Source: Paractinoplanes polyasparticus (GTDB lineage Bacteria; Actinomycetota; Actinomycetes; Mycobacteriales; Micromonosporaceae). Taken from it: 64,000 nucleotides of DNA. The notes under the pieces are model-generated. The model was not told where the DNA came from and ran no database searches. It saw only the letters and a list, made by a program, of their open reading frames with translations. The stretch spans positions 372,001 through 436,000 of the forward strand of contig NZ_JAHWFK010000013.1 in assembly GCF_019710575.1 (NCBI RefSeq), in the 5' to 3' direction. Below are positions 1-8,816 of the stretch, in pieces. How positions within the stretch are numbered: the stretch's first letter is position 1; each line of letters starts with the position of its first letter. Made by a program: the position numbers and the translations under genes.

Positions 1-13
1 GGGAGCGGCGCGG

Positions 14-1111
14 CTATTCGAAGGTGACCGTGGCGTCGGGGACGTCTCGGGCGCGGGCCACCTCGGCCGCTTCGTTTTCGATCTGTTTGCGGCGCGGGGC
101 GGGAAGTGAGCCGAACGCCGTGACGGTCAGGGCAAGCCGTTTGCGGCCGGAGATCTTGGCCCGCCACACGCCCGCGATCTCGCCGTCGAGCAGGAGGGCG
201 CCGGGATTGCCGAGAATGCGCCAGACCTCTTTCTGCTGTGCGCGGTCGGGCACCAGGAGGTCGCGGTCGCGCGCCTGAAGCAGAGGGTCCATCGGCGGGA
301 CGAAACGGGCGCCGGTCTGCGGGGACGCCGACTTCAGGGCCTTGACCGCGTCGGTCGGGAGCCAGGCCCGGCGCCCCTCGACGGTGACCTCGGTCAACTG
401 GTCGGCGGGCCAGACGGACTTCATCTCGGCGGTGGAGCTGCCCAGGTATTTTCCGACCTCGAGCGGGCCGGCCGGGCCCAGAAAGCGCAGGTACACAAGG
501 ATCAAATCGGTGATGCCCTCGTTGGCCGCCGGGCGCGGTGGCGCGTCGGGAATCGGGCCCAGCATCGCGTCGCGGCCGCGGGACTGGACCTCGACGCCGC
601 CGGCCAGGCCGGCATGCTGCCAGACGTTGCCGGCGATGTGCCGGGCCCCGCAGCTGCGGCAGTCGTACGTCAGGGAGCGCGGCACCCGCTTGCTCACCTG
701 GGTGCTCACCTCGCCGCGGGGCATCGGCTCGTGCACGACAGCGCGGAACGCCTCGGCGGTGACGCGGAACGCCTCGATGCCGAGCTTCATGCCCTCGGGA
801 ATCTGGCCGCTCTTGATGCGCGCCGAGGCGTCGGCGTCACTGATCGGCCACAGCTGTTTCACCAGGGCGGCCAGGTCGGCCCGGCGATGGCGATGGGGCG
901 CGCCGCGGGCCGCCCAGACGGTGATCAGGCGGTTGTCGGCCGGGTCGGCGCTGGTGCGCGCGGACAGCGCGACCTCGGCCGACCCGGGCGTGTATTCCTG
1001 CACGCCGAGATCGAGAATCGGCAGGTCGGCCGGGCGGGCGGAACTGCGTTCGGCCAGGCCCAGCGCGGCCACCCGGTAGGCCATTGCTTGCGCACGGTCG
1101 ACGTTGACCAC
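14..1111 (-). CDS. winged-helix DNA-binding protein, AlkZ-like (HTH_42)
   Basis: A 365-residue protein of the HTH_42/AlkZ-like group, whose characterised members are DNA glycosylases that excise alkylated or crosslinked bases. The pattern seen is typical of the family: an N-terminal segment DRAQAMAYRVAALGL, then a GAPHRHRRADL block, a Cys pair (CRSCGARH) near residue 150, and a C-terminal LLDGEIAGVWR block followed by a basic strand. The GTG start is chosen because a G-rich run (GAGGGGG) lies about six bases upstream. No signal peptide or membrane segment is seen, so it should act in the cytoplasm on DNA. It could instead be a regulator; the family is known better by fold than by function in actinomycetes. 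Family assignment is fairly sure; activity is inferred. Confidence 0.8.
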   Translation of the reverse strand: MVNVDRAQAMAYRVAALGLAERSSARPADLPILDLGVQEYTPGSAEVALSARTSADPADNRLITVWAARGAPHRHRRADLAALVKQLWPISDADASARIKSGQIPEGMKLGIEAFRVTAEAFRAVVHEPMPRGEVSTQVSKRVPRSLTYDCRSCGARHIAGNVWQHAGLAGGVEVQSRGRDAMLGPIPDAPPRPAANEGITDLILVYLRFLGPAGPLEVGKYLGSSTAEMKSVWPADQLTEVTVEGRRAWLPTDAVKALKSASPQTGARFVPPMDPLLQARDRDLLVPDRAQQKEVWRILGNPGALLLDGEIAGVWRAKISGRKRLALTVTAFGSLPAPRRKQIENEAAEVARARDVPDATVTFE

Positions 1112-1129
1112 GGCAACCCCCTCGAATGC

Positions 1130-1738
1130 TTACGTGCGACGACCGTACCGCCGGGATGCGACATTCTTCTGCCGATCGCGGCGGCTGTCGGCCTGCCCTT
1201 CGAGCAGTTCCCACGTGTCCAGCCGGCTCGAACCGTGCGGGCCCTCCTGCAGGATCGGCGCCTCACCGGTGAGCCGGTAGCCGCAGCGCCGGGCCACGGC
1301 CGTGCTGCTCACGTTGCGCGGATCTATCCGCAGTAGAAGGCGGCCCAGGTGGAGGCTGTTCTGGGCGTACGCCGAAAGAAGTGACAAGGCGCCCGACGCG
1401 AGCCCGCGCCGCCGCTCCCGGACGTCGACCAGATAGCCCAGTTCGGCCTCCTTGAGGCCGAGGTCGACACCGAAGAGCAGGACCTCGCCGACCGGTCGCC
1501 CGCTGTCGGCGACGATCGCGAGCTGGATCCGCTGACCACTGACGCGATTCTGATAACAGCGTTTCAGATAGGCGATGCCGGCCTCGACGTCGAACGGCGA
1601 CGGCATCGGCGACCACCGGGCGATCTCGGGCTCGTCGAGCATGCGGACCAGGTCGTCGAGGTCTTCGGATCGCCATTCGCGCAGGGTGATGCCATCCCCC
1701 GTCAGTGTGAGCGGGAAAGGGAGACGGCTTCCGGCCAT
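1130..1738 (-). CDS. GNAT family N-acetyltransferase
   Basis: A predicted acetyltransferase of about 202 residues that would move an acetyl group from acetyl-CoA to an amine; the substrate is unknown. It opens with LPFPLTLTGDGITLREW, the usual first strand of RimJ/RimL-like GNATs, and has the acetyl-CoA-binding region around VDVRERRRGLASGAL (R/Q-x-x-G-x-A type) followed by LLLRIDPRNVSSTAVARRCGY, the standard final helix-strand motif. An upstream in-frame ATG at 1810 exists, but the inner ATG at 1738 has an AGGA eight bases upstream and fits the domain boundary, so it is preferred. The C-terminal tail is basic (RRDRQKNVASRRYGRRT). It reads away from the divergent TetR gene at 1898. Confidence 0.85.
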   Translation of the reverse strand: MAGSRLPFPLTLTGDGITLREWRSEDLDDLVRMLDEPEIARWSPMPSPFDVEAGIAYLKRCYQNRVSGQRIQLAIVADSGRPVGEVLLFGVDLGLKEAELGYLVDVRERRRGLASGALSLLSAYAQNSLHLGRLLLRIDPRNVSSTAVARRCGYRLTGEAPILQEGPHGSSRLDTWELLEGQADSRRDRQKNVASRRYGRRT

Positions 1739-1897
1739 CACTGAATCCTGCCTGTAAGGACCGGTTCCGGCCAGTAGTGCAGGATATGAAAGCGATGAGT
1801 GATTGGTCATGCCCGGAACGTCGGATATCCGCTACCCTGCGCGATGGATCCGCAAGATGATGCCCGGATCCCGCCCTCATCGAAGGATCTCTGACCA

Positions 1898-2587
1898 ATG
1901 TGGAGGGTGGGCGGGTGGGTTGATCCGACTAGTCGTAACGTAGTTGCTGTGGAGGAACAAACCACGGCGGCGACCCGGCGGGGTGAGACCTATGCCGGGC
2001 GTTCACGCGAGCAACGAGCCAGCGAGAGGCGGGCTCGGATCTTGGCGTCGGCGGTGCACCTCTTCGGCACCCGCGACTACGAGGATGTCACTGTCGCCGA
2101 CGTCTGCACCGGCGCCAAGGTGTCCAAACGGTACTTCTACGAACACTTCGACGACCGGGCCGACCTGCTGTTGAAGGTCAACCGCGAACAGAACGAGTGG
2201 CTGCTCCGTGGTGTCGCGGCGTCCGTCCCCGAGAAGCCGGCGAATCTCGCGGAGCTGTTCCGGCCGGCCCTGCACACCCTGGTCACCATGCTGCGGAACC
2301 ACCCGGAAAGCGCCCGCGTGATCTATGTGAACGCGCCCCGCATGGAGACCCGGCGACGCGGGGTGCTGCGCGAGGACGCCCAGTTCGTCGCGGCCGTGCT
2401 GAGGCGGGCGGTGGGCACGCCCAAAGACCAGATCGGGTACGAGCGGACGTTGCTGGCGCTGGTGGCCGGCCTCAGCGAAGTGCTGATCGACTGGATCTCG
2501 CACGACATGGCCGGCGACTCCGAGCACCTGGCCGAGCACCTGACCGGCATCGCCCTGGCCCTCACCGCCAGCGCAGCCGACCTCTAG
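1898..2587 (+). CDS. TetR/AcrR family transcriptional regulator
   Basis: A one-component repressor-like protein. The N-terminal HTH is clear at about residues 45-90 (RILASAVHLFGTRDYEDVTVADVC followed by KVSKRYFYEHFDDRADLL). The C-terminal half is helical and carries LFRPALHTLVTMLRNHPESARVIYVNA, similar to TetR_C ligand domains. The ATG at 1898 gives 229 residues with a loose 40-residue leader; GTG at 1949 is an alternative start giving a shorter leader. It lies divergently from the GNAT gene, which is the simplest candidate target, although no clear operator palindrome was seen between them. The effector is unknown. Confidence 0.85.
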   Translation: MWRVGGWVDPTSRNVVAVEEQTTAATRRGETYAGRSREQRASERRARILASAVHLFGTRDYEDVTVADVCTGAKVSKRYFYEHFDDRADLLLKVNREQNEWLLRGVAASVPEKPANLAELFRPALHTLVTMLRNHPESARVIYVNAPRMETRRRGVLREDAQFVAAVLRRAVGTPKDQIGYERTLLALVAGLSEVLIDWISHDMAGDSEHLAEHLTGIALALTASAADL

Positions 2588-2595
2588 CGCCGACA

Positions 2596-2707
2596 CGGCC
2601 GGGCTCACCGACAAGCAGCGAGACGGCCCGGCTCACCGCCAAGCAACCAGGCGGCCCGGCTCACCGACAAGCAACCAGGCGGCCCGGCTCACCGACAAGC
2701 AACGAGG
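2596..2707. repeat. four tandem 28-bp repeats between convergent genes
   Basis: Four head-to-tail 28-base units at 2596-2623, 2624-2651, 2652-2679 and 2680-2707, each containing CGGCTCACCGACAAGCAAC or a one- or two-base variant. Units 3 and 4 differ at one position. There are no spacers between units. The array fills nearly all the gap between the TetR stop and the stop of the convergent reductase gene, so it is outside both coding regions. The unit is not a multiple of three and forms no obvious strong hairpin. Confidence 0.9.
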
Positions 2708-2722
2708 ACGGCGAAGCCGGCG

Positions 2723-3961
2723 TCAGAGTTTGCGCGCGGTGATCTCCATTCCGGCCGCCCGCAGGCGGTTGACCAGCGCGTCACCCAAAGCCGTGGCCGG
2801 AGTCAGCACACCGCCCGGCGACGGCGGCAGCGACTCGCGGTCGTGGACCAGCACCAGCGCCGACTCGGCGAGCATGACGGCGGTGGCCGCGTAGCCCGGG
2901 TCGCCCTGAGCGCGAAAACGTGCCGTGTAGTGGGCACCGGTCGTCGTGGTGGTGAAGAAGTCGAAGGTGAAGTGGCCGTCGCGCTGTACCTGCGGGCTGG
3001 GGCCGCTGCCGGGCTTCGGGAGCACCCGGTCGAGCACGAACCTGGTCGGCGGCAGCATCATCCCGGCGACCAACGCGCCGAGGCCGAGCTTGAGGCCGTT
3101 GGCGATCAGCGGCGAGAGCGGCGACCGGCCGACACTCATGGTCTCGCGGTAGCGGAAGCGCCGGCCGTACCGATGGTTGTGCAGGGCGTTGCTGCGGCGC
3201 ACGACCCGGGTGTTGTACGACGCCATGACAAACGGCGCCAGGGTGCCGCGCAGCGAGGGGTGCACGTCGGAACCGCTCACCGTGGCCATGTCGCCCTGCC
3301 GGCCCAGATCGGGTTCGCTCTCGCGGTCGGGGCTCAGCGAATAAGGGCCGGCAGCTACGCGCCGCAGGCGGCGATCGTTCTTGACCACGTCGAGCTGGTG
3401 GCGCAGGGTGTCGATCGTGCCGCCGCTGACCCCGCCCCGCAGGCTGGTCACGACCATGGTGGTGTCGGTGAGCTCCCCCGCGCCGTCCGCCGCCACCTGC
3501 TGCGCCAGCACGTGCACGCCGATGTCGGACGGGATCGAGTCGAAGCCGCACGAGTGCACGATCCGGGCGCCGGTCGTGCGGGCCCGGTCGTGGTTGGCGT
3601 CGATGCTCTGCCGAGCGAAGACGACCTCGCCGGTCAGGTCGACGTAGTCGGTGCCGGCCTCGGCGCAGGCCCGGGTCAGCGCCGCGCCGTACTTCAGGTA
3701 GGGCCCCACGGTGCTGATCACGACCTGGGTCGAGGCGGCCAGCCGAGCGACCGCGCCGGTGTCGGCGGCGTCGGCCACGAGGGTGGGCCAGTCGACGCCG
3801 AGCTGGTCGCGCACGGCTGCCAGCTTGGTCTCGGACCGTCCGGCCAGCGCGATCCGGGTGCCCGCCGGGGCGTGCTCGGCGAGGTAGCGGGCGGTCAAGG
3901 CGCCGACGAACCCGGAGGCACCGTAGACGACGATTTCATGATCCCGAACGCGGTCGCTCAT
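2723..3961 (-). CDS. saccharopine dehydrogenase-like NAD(P)-binding protein (trans-acting enoyl reductase type)
   Basis: A 412-residue oxidoreductase with an N-terminal Rossmann fold: EIVVYGASGFVGALTARYLAE (GxxGxxG type) at about residues 9-30, then a nucleotide-specificity loop ending LAGRSETKLAAV. It resembles the saccharopine-dehydrogenase NADP-binding group, which in mycobacteria includes trans-acting enoyl reductases of polyketide lipid synthesis. The segment STVGPYLKYGAALTRACAEAGTDYVDLTGE is the most diagnostic stretch. An in-frame ATG at 4054 would add 31 low-complexity residues overlapping the riboswitch region of the divergent gene; ATG 3961, directly before SDRVRDHEIVVYG, is preferred. 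There is no lipid-synthesis cluster nearby, so the substrate is unknown. Confidence 0.8.
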   Translation of the reverse strand: MSDRVRDHEIVVYGASGFVGALTARYLAEHAPAGTRIALAGRSETKLAAVRDQLGVDWPTLVADAADTGAVARLAASTQVVISTVGPYLKYGAALTRACAEAGTDYVDLTGEVVFARQSIDANHDRARTTGARIVHSCGFDSIPSDIGVHVLAQQVAADGAGELTDTTMVVTSLRGGVSGGTIDTLRHQLDVVKNDRRLRRVAAGPYSLSPDRESEPDLGRQGDMATVSGSDVHPSLRGTLAPFVMASYNTRVVRRSNALHNHRYGRRFRYRETMSVGRSPLSPLIANGLKLGLGALVAGMMLPPTRFVLDRVLPKPGSGPSPQVQRDGHFTFDFFTTTTTGAHYTARFRAQGDPGYAATAVMLAESALVLVHDRESLPPSPGGVLTPATALGDALVNRLRAAGMEITARKL

Positions 3962-4047
3962 GGTGGTGGATTCTCCATCAGCACCCCCGAAGCCGCTCGG
4001 CGGGTTTAGTCTCGATCCGTTTGCAGTCGTACCCATTTGGTCGATGA

Positions 4048-4797
<750 letters not shown>

Positions 4798-4806
4798 GAC
4801 CGGCCA

Positions 4807-5115
4807 TCACCGGGCCGGGGTGACGAATTCGGGCTGGTCGAGAACGCGCAGCCAACTGCCGTCCGGCTGGCGGCGCACCACCTGGGCCCGGGCCCCCGCG
4901 CCGTCGCTCGGCGGGGTGGACGTCAGGGCCAGATCACCGCTGATCAACGTGGGCAGAGGCTTTTCCGGCGTGAAGGCCGGCATGTGGGGCAACGCCTCTG
5001 CCCACAAGCGTTCGATTGCCGCCCGGCCCACCGTCTGCCGGCCGGGCGGATAGGCCATGACCGCATCTTCCTCATAGAGCAGCGCCAAGCCTTCGGCATC
5101 TTGCGCATCAGCCAA
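4807..5115 (-). pseudogene. SnoaL/DUF4440-like protein, C-terminal remnant
   Basis: Only the C-terminal part of an NTF2-fold (SnoaL-like) protein is present: DAEGLALLYEEDAVMAYPPG, then VGRAAIERLWAEALPHMPAF and a last strand DGSWLRVLDQPEF. These proteins normally have some 25 more residues at the N terminus; upstream of about 5115 the frame continues only as antisense of a LysR gene. The 5' end and promoter are therefore missing. The partner remnant is divergent LysR at 5104. Read together, an original divergent pair seems to have lost both 5' ends. The function, if any is left, is unknown; an internal ATG at 5058 would give only 83 residues. Confidence 0.75.
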
Positions 5116-5709
5116 TCCGGCGTGAGCTCGCAGGTCAAGGCGCTGGAACACGAGCTCGGGACGACTCTTTTCGACCGCTCCGGGCGGACGGCCCGGCTGA
5201 CCGAGGCGGGCGCCGCGGCTCTCCCGCACGCACGAGCGGCTCTGGACGCTGTCGCCGACCTGCGACAGGCGGTCGACGAGGTGCGCGGGCTGGTCCGCGG
5301 GCAACTCACGGTCGGGATGGTGACGGGCTGCGAGGTGAAGCCGCTCTTCGCTGCGTTGGCGGACTTCCATCGCGACCATCCGGCGATCGAATTGGATCTC
5401 GTCGAGGACAATTCCGACCGTCTGGTGGCCGGCGTCCGGGTGAGCACAGTGGACGTCGCTCTGGTCGGCGTTGCCGGCGAGCCCCCGCCGAACCTGGAGT
5501 CGCAGATCATCGTGAGCGAGGGTCTGGTGGCGTCGCGGGGCCTCGGCCTGGCCGCGCTGAGCGAGTCCATGGCCACGGCTTTTCCCCGGCTCAGGGCGGT
5601 CGCGATCGACGGCGTAGGCGTCGCCGCGCTGCTCGCTCTCGTCTGGCGGCCCCGCCTCAGCCCCGTGGTGGCAGCCCTGCTCCCCCACCTGCGCCGAGCC
5701 TTCGGCTGA
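5104..5709 (+). pseudogene. LysR family regulator, 5'-truncated and internally deleted
   Basis: The sequence enters a LysR protein in the middle of its HTH (RISQSGVSSQVKALEHELG, then LFDRSGRTARLTEAG) without the first helix. It continues normally into the effector domain (RGQLTVGMVTGCEVKPLFAAL, VALVGVAGEPPPNLES). At LVASRGLGLAALSESMA roughly 60 residues of the usual effector domain are absent, because the strand that should be followed by HPLA-type residues joins directly to the late RGLGVAVLPESMA-type motif. A full LysR is about 300 residues; about 200 remain. Upstream in-frame codons down to 4984 are antisense to the SnoaL remnant. It overlaps the tail of the flavin reductase gene by 53 bases. 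Confidence 0.75.
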
Positions 5710-6448
5710 GGGCGTCGTCGTAGCGGATGCGCGCAGTGGGCACCCGGCAGGATTCCAGGCGGCGGACGATCTCGGCGACCGTCGCGGGCGGGCCGGTGAC
5801 GTAGAAGTCGTGGTCGGGCCAGGGGCCGTGGGCGGTCACCAGGTCGGCCACGTCGGTCTTGGCCCGCACGATGGTCAGCCACGGGTGACGCCCGGCGAGC
5901 AGGTCCAGCGCCCGGCGGTCATAGAAGTCCCGGTCGTCGCGCTCGCCGCGGAAGAGGTGGATCCAGCGCGTCCGGTTGAAGCGGGACAACTCCTCGATCA
6001 GCGCCTTGGCCGGGGCCAGCCCCGTTCCCGCCGTGACGAAAACCAGGTCACGACGCGAGTACGGATCCAGTGTCAGCGATCCCCGCGGTGCGCCCAGCCG
6101 CAGCGTGTCGCCCAGCTTGAGCCGATGGACCAGCGCGGCCGACACGCGAGGATCCACCGGGCCGACGTGGCCGTCCGGACCCGGAAGGGGGCCGGCCGGC
6201 GCGCGCACGTGGAACTCGAGCACCCGGTCGAGACGCGGGGCGTTGGCTATGGAGTACGAGGCCGAGCGCCACGGCAGGTACGGGCACTCGATCGGCACGT
6301 GCTGCCCGGCCCGGAACGGCAGGGGCTGAAACGTCCGGCATCGGAACACGGCGATGTCGGGGCTGCGGCGGTCGTGCTGCACCACCTCGGCCGGCCACCA
6401 GTCGGTCGACACCCCTTTGCCCTCCGACGTCGGTCCATGGGAGTTCAC
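5657..6448 (-). CDS. FNR-type flavin/NAD(P)H oxidoreductase (flavohemoprotein-reductase-like)
   Basis: A 263-residue protein with the ferredoxin-NADP reductase fold. FAD-binding signature RSASYSIAN (RxYS type) lies at about residues 61-69, preceded by FRAGQHVPIECPYLPW; the NAD(P)-binding half begins LVFVTAGTGLAPAKALIEEL (GTGxAP) and ends DFYVTGPPATV. It resembles the C-terminal reductase of flavohaemoglobins or of multicomponent oxygenases, but without a fused globin or 2Fe-2S domain, so its electron acceptor must be a separate protein. It follows the FAD reductase and alcohol dehydrogenase genes on the same strand with a 92-base gap and may belong to the same unit. A GTG near 6412 is an alternative start. 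Confidence 0.8.
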   Translation of the reverse strand: MNSHGPTSEGKGVSTDWWPAEVVQHDRRSPDIAVFRCRTFQPLPFRAGQHVPIECPYLPWRSASYSIANAPRLDRVLEFHVRAPAGPLPGPDGHVGPVDPRVSAALVHRLKLGDTLRLGAPRGSLTLDPYSRRDLVFVTAGTGLAPAKALIEELSRFNRTRWIHLFRGERDDRDFYDRRALDLLAGRHPWLTIVRAKTDVADLVTAHGPWPDHDFYVTGPPATVAEIVRRLESCRVPTARIRYDDALSRRLGAGGGAGLPPRG

Positions 6449-6540
6449 GGTCAGCGTCGACGATCTGCCCGGTGCGCGGCGGACAACGTGTGCGACATGC
6501 CGGCTGCGCGAAGCGCCCTGGTGCGCAGCCCGCCGGCGGG

Positions 6541-7734
6541 TCAGGCGAGCAGGGCGGTCAGGTCGACGGCCGGGTCGGTCAGGCGCTTGCGGTCGACCAC
6601 CGCGCGGGAGCGGATGAGGTCGCCGATCTGCTCGGCCACGTCCCAGGTGTTGACGTTCATGCCGGCCACCACCCGCCCGTCGACCACCCAGAAGGCGATG
6701 AACTCGCGGGCCGCGACATCACCGCGGACGAGCACCTCGGCCTCCGGCGGAGCGGATCCGGTGTACTCCATGCCCAGGTCGTACTGGTCGGTGAAGAAGT
6801 ACGGCAGGCGGTCGTACGCGACCTCGCGGCCCAGCATCGCGCGGCCCGCGGCCCGGCCGGTGTGGATGGCGACGTCCCAGTGCTCGACCCGGATCCGGCG
6901 CCCGAGGTAGGCGTGCTCGAGATTGGCGATGTCACCCGCGGCGAAGATGTCGGGGTCGCTGGTGGCCAGGCTCGACGAGACGAGCACACCGTCGTCGACA
7001 GCCAGGCCGGCCTCGGCCGCGAGCGCGACGTTCGGGGTCACACCGATGCCCGCGACCACCACGTCGGCCGCCAGGCGCGTGCCGTCGGCCAGCACGACCT
7101 CGGTCGCGGTGACCTCGGTGACGTGCGTGCCGAGACGCAGGTCGACGCCGTGGGCCCGGTGCAGGTCGGCGAAGACCGAAGCCATCTCGTCGCCGAGAAC
7201 CTTCTGCAGGGGCAACGCCGTCGAGCCGACCACGGTCACCTGCGCGCCGCGGCCACGCATGGCCGCGGCGACCTCGAGGCCGATCCAGCCGGCGCCGATC
7301 ACCACGAGGCGGGTGGTCGCGGTGACCGCCTCGGAGATTCGGTGCGAGTCGGCCAGGGTACGCAGCAGCAAGGCACGATCGCCGCCCGGCACGGGCAGCG
7401 GCCGCGGGCTCGACCCGGTCGCCAGCAGCAGGCGCTCGTAGGCGATCGCTTCGCCGCCGGCCAGCCGGACGACCTTGGCGTTCCGGTCGACGGCGGTGGC
7501 GGTGGCGCCCAGCCGCAGGTCGACGTTGTGCTCGTCGTACCAGGCGAGCGGGTGCACGAACACGCTCGCCGGCTCGTCGGTGCCGAGCAGCAGACCCTTG
7601 GAGAGCGGCGGACGCTCGTACGGCCGGTCGGTCTCGGACCCGATCAGCGTGATCGGACCGCCGTAGCCCTCGCCACGCAGGGTTTCCACCGCTTTGGCGG
7701 CCGCCAGTCCGCCACCCACCACCACGTAGCTCAT
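6541..7734 (-). CDS. FAD-dependent pyridine nucleotide-disulfide family ferredoxin reductase
   Basis: A 397-residue reductase of the rhodocoxin/putidaredoxin reductase type. The N-terminal FAD motif is SYVVVGGGLAAAKAVETLR, the NAD motif TRLVVIGAGWIGLEVAAAM lies at about residues 141-160, and the second FAD motif DPDIFAAGDIANLEH with nearby RIRVEHWDVAIHTGRAAG is characteristic of this group. Such enzymes pass electrons from NAD(P)H to a ferredoxin serving a P450 or oxygenase. The C-terminal domain contains PYFFTDQYDLGMEY as expected. No P450 or ferredoxin gene is within reach. It starts four bases after the stop of the alcohol dehydrogenase gene, so the two are cotranscribed. Confidence 0.9.
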   Translation of the reverse strand: MSYVVVGGGLAAAKAVETLRGEGYGGPITLIGSETDRPYERPPLSKGLLLGTDEPASVFVHPLAWYDEHNVDLRLGATATAVDRNAKVVRLAGGEAIAYERLLLATGSSPRPLPVPGGDRALLLRTLADSHRISEAVTATTRLVVIGAGWIGLEVAAAMRGRGAQVTVVGSTALPLQKVLGDEMASVFADLHRAHGVDLRLGTHVTEVTATEVVLADGTRLAADVVVAGIGVTPNVALAAEAGLAVDDGVLVSSSLATSDPDIFAAGDIANLEHAYLGRRIRVEHWDVAIHTGRAAGRAMLGREVAYDRLPYFFTDQYDLGMEYTGSAPPEAEVLVRGDVAAREFIAFWVVDGRVVAGMNVNTWDVAEQIGDLIRSRAVVDRKRLTDPAVDLTALLA

Positions 7735-7738
7735 AGCT

Positions 7739-8743
7739 TCACCCTCGGGGGTCGATGTGAATTTTGGGTGCTGTTCCGCTGCGCCGGCCGGCCAGCACCT
7801 CGGCCGCCTGGTCGAGCCCGACCGTCTCGGCGACCAGCGGCCGCGGGTCGACAGCCCCGGAAGCGTACGCCTCGATGGTCGCGGCCAGGCCGCCGGAAGC
7901 GCTCAGAATGCCCGTCACAGTGACGTCCTTCAGCACGGCCTGACGAGTGTCCACCAAGGACGGTTCGGGGGCGAGCCCGATGCAGACGACGCGCCCGCCG
8001 GGCTCGACGCGGTCGAGTGCGAACGCCGGCAGCGACACCGCGTTGGTGGCGTCGATGATCGAGTCGTACGGCCCGGACGGCAGTTCGTCGCGGGTCCAGG
8101 CGTGATTGAAGCCGAGAGTGCGGGCGAACGTGAGCGACTCGTCCGTCGCGCCCAGCAGGTGCACGTCGGCCCCACCGGCCCGGGCGAACATCGCGGCCAG
8201 CAGACCGATCGTGCCCGGCCCCATGACCAGCACCGTCCGGCCCGGCGCGGGCTGGGCCGCCCGGACCGCGCGCAGCGCGTTGCCGCCCGGCTCGACCAGC
8301 GCCCCCAGGGTGGCGTCGACCTCGCCCGGCAACGCGAAAAGCGCCCTCGCCGGCACCGGCAACTGTTCCGCCAGCGCACCGGGCCAGCCCCTGCGAACCC
8401 CGATCTCGTAGCGGTCGGCGCAGAGGTGCTGGCGCCCGTTGGTGCAGCGGGCGCACTTGCCGCAGCCGAGCATGGTGTCGCCGGTGACCCGGCGGCCGAG
8501 CCACGACGGGTCGACCCCGGACCCGACCGCCGACACCATGCCGCTCCACTCATGCCCGATCCGCACCGGGTACGAGGCGTCGCCGCTGGCCAGATAGGCC
8601 ATCTCGCCGCCCAGGAACTCCATGTCGGTGCCGCAGACGCCGGCCCGTTCCACATCCACGACCACCTCGCCGTCCCCGGCCACCGGCGGTTCGACGTCGA
8701 CGACCTCGGACCGCCCGGGCCCGGTGATCACGAATGCGCGCAT
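7739..8743 (-). CDS. zinc-dependent medium-chain alcohol dehydrogenase
   Basis: A 334-residue MDR-superfamily dehydrogenase. Catalytic zinc ligands are visible in GVCGTDMEF (Cys, about residue 37) and IGHEWSGMV (GHE, about residue 63); the structural zinc site is the four-Cys loop GCGKCARCTNGRQHLC. The NAD(P) motif is LVMGPGTIGLLAAMF. Substrate is unknown; threonine/glucose dehydrogenase-like members share this layout. First gene of a leftward cluster with the FAD reductase (four-base gap) and the FNR-type enzyme. Nothing identifies the pathway, so a role in redox detoxification or catabolism is only a guess. Confidence 0.88.
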   Translation of the reverse strand: MRAFVITGPGRSEVVDVEPPVAGDGEVVVDVERAGVCGTDMEFLGGEMAYLASGDASYPVRIGHEWSGMVSAVGSGVDPSWLGRRVTGDTMLGCGKCARCTNGRQHLCADRYEIGVRRGWPGALAEQLPVPARALFALPGEVDATLGALVEPGGNALRAVRAAQPAPGRTVLVMGPGTIGLLAAMFARAGGADVHLLGATDESLTFARTLGFNHAWTRDELPSGPYDSIIDATNAVSLPAFALDRVEPGGRVVCIGLAPEPSLVDTRQAVLKDVTVTGILSASGGLAATIEAYASGAVDPRPLVAETVGLDQAAEVLAGRRSGTAPKIHIDPRG

Positions 8744-8816
8744 GCCTCACAGTCTGCCGCGCCGGCCGGGCCGCCGACCGTGATGCCGCCAACACCCGGG
8801 CGGGTCGGGCAGACGG

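Noticed and set aside
2596..2707. CRISPR array
   Set aside because: The 28-bp units are directly joined, with no unique spacers and no cas genes.
2843..4009. 388-codon plus-strand frame over the saccharopine-dehydrogenase-like gene
   Set aside because: No domain content; composition typical of antisense third-codon bias.
4984..5709. intact 241-residue LysR regulator
   Set aside because: The first 40 codons are antisense to a SnoaL-like remnant and the effector domain lacks about 60 residues.
6472..7923. 483-codon plus-strand frame over the reductase genes
   Set aside because: Low-complexity Arg/Gly/Gln product, antisense to clear oxidoreductase genes.
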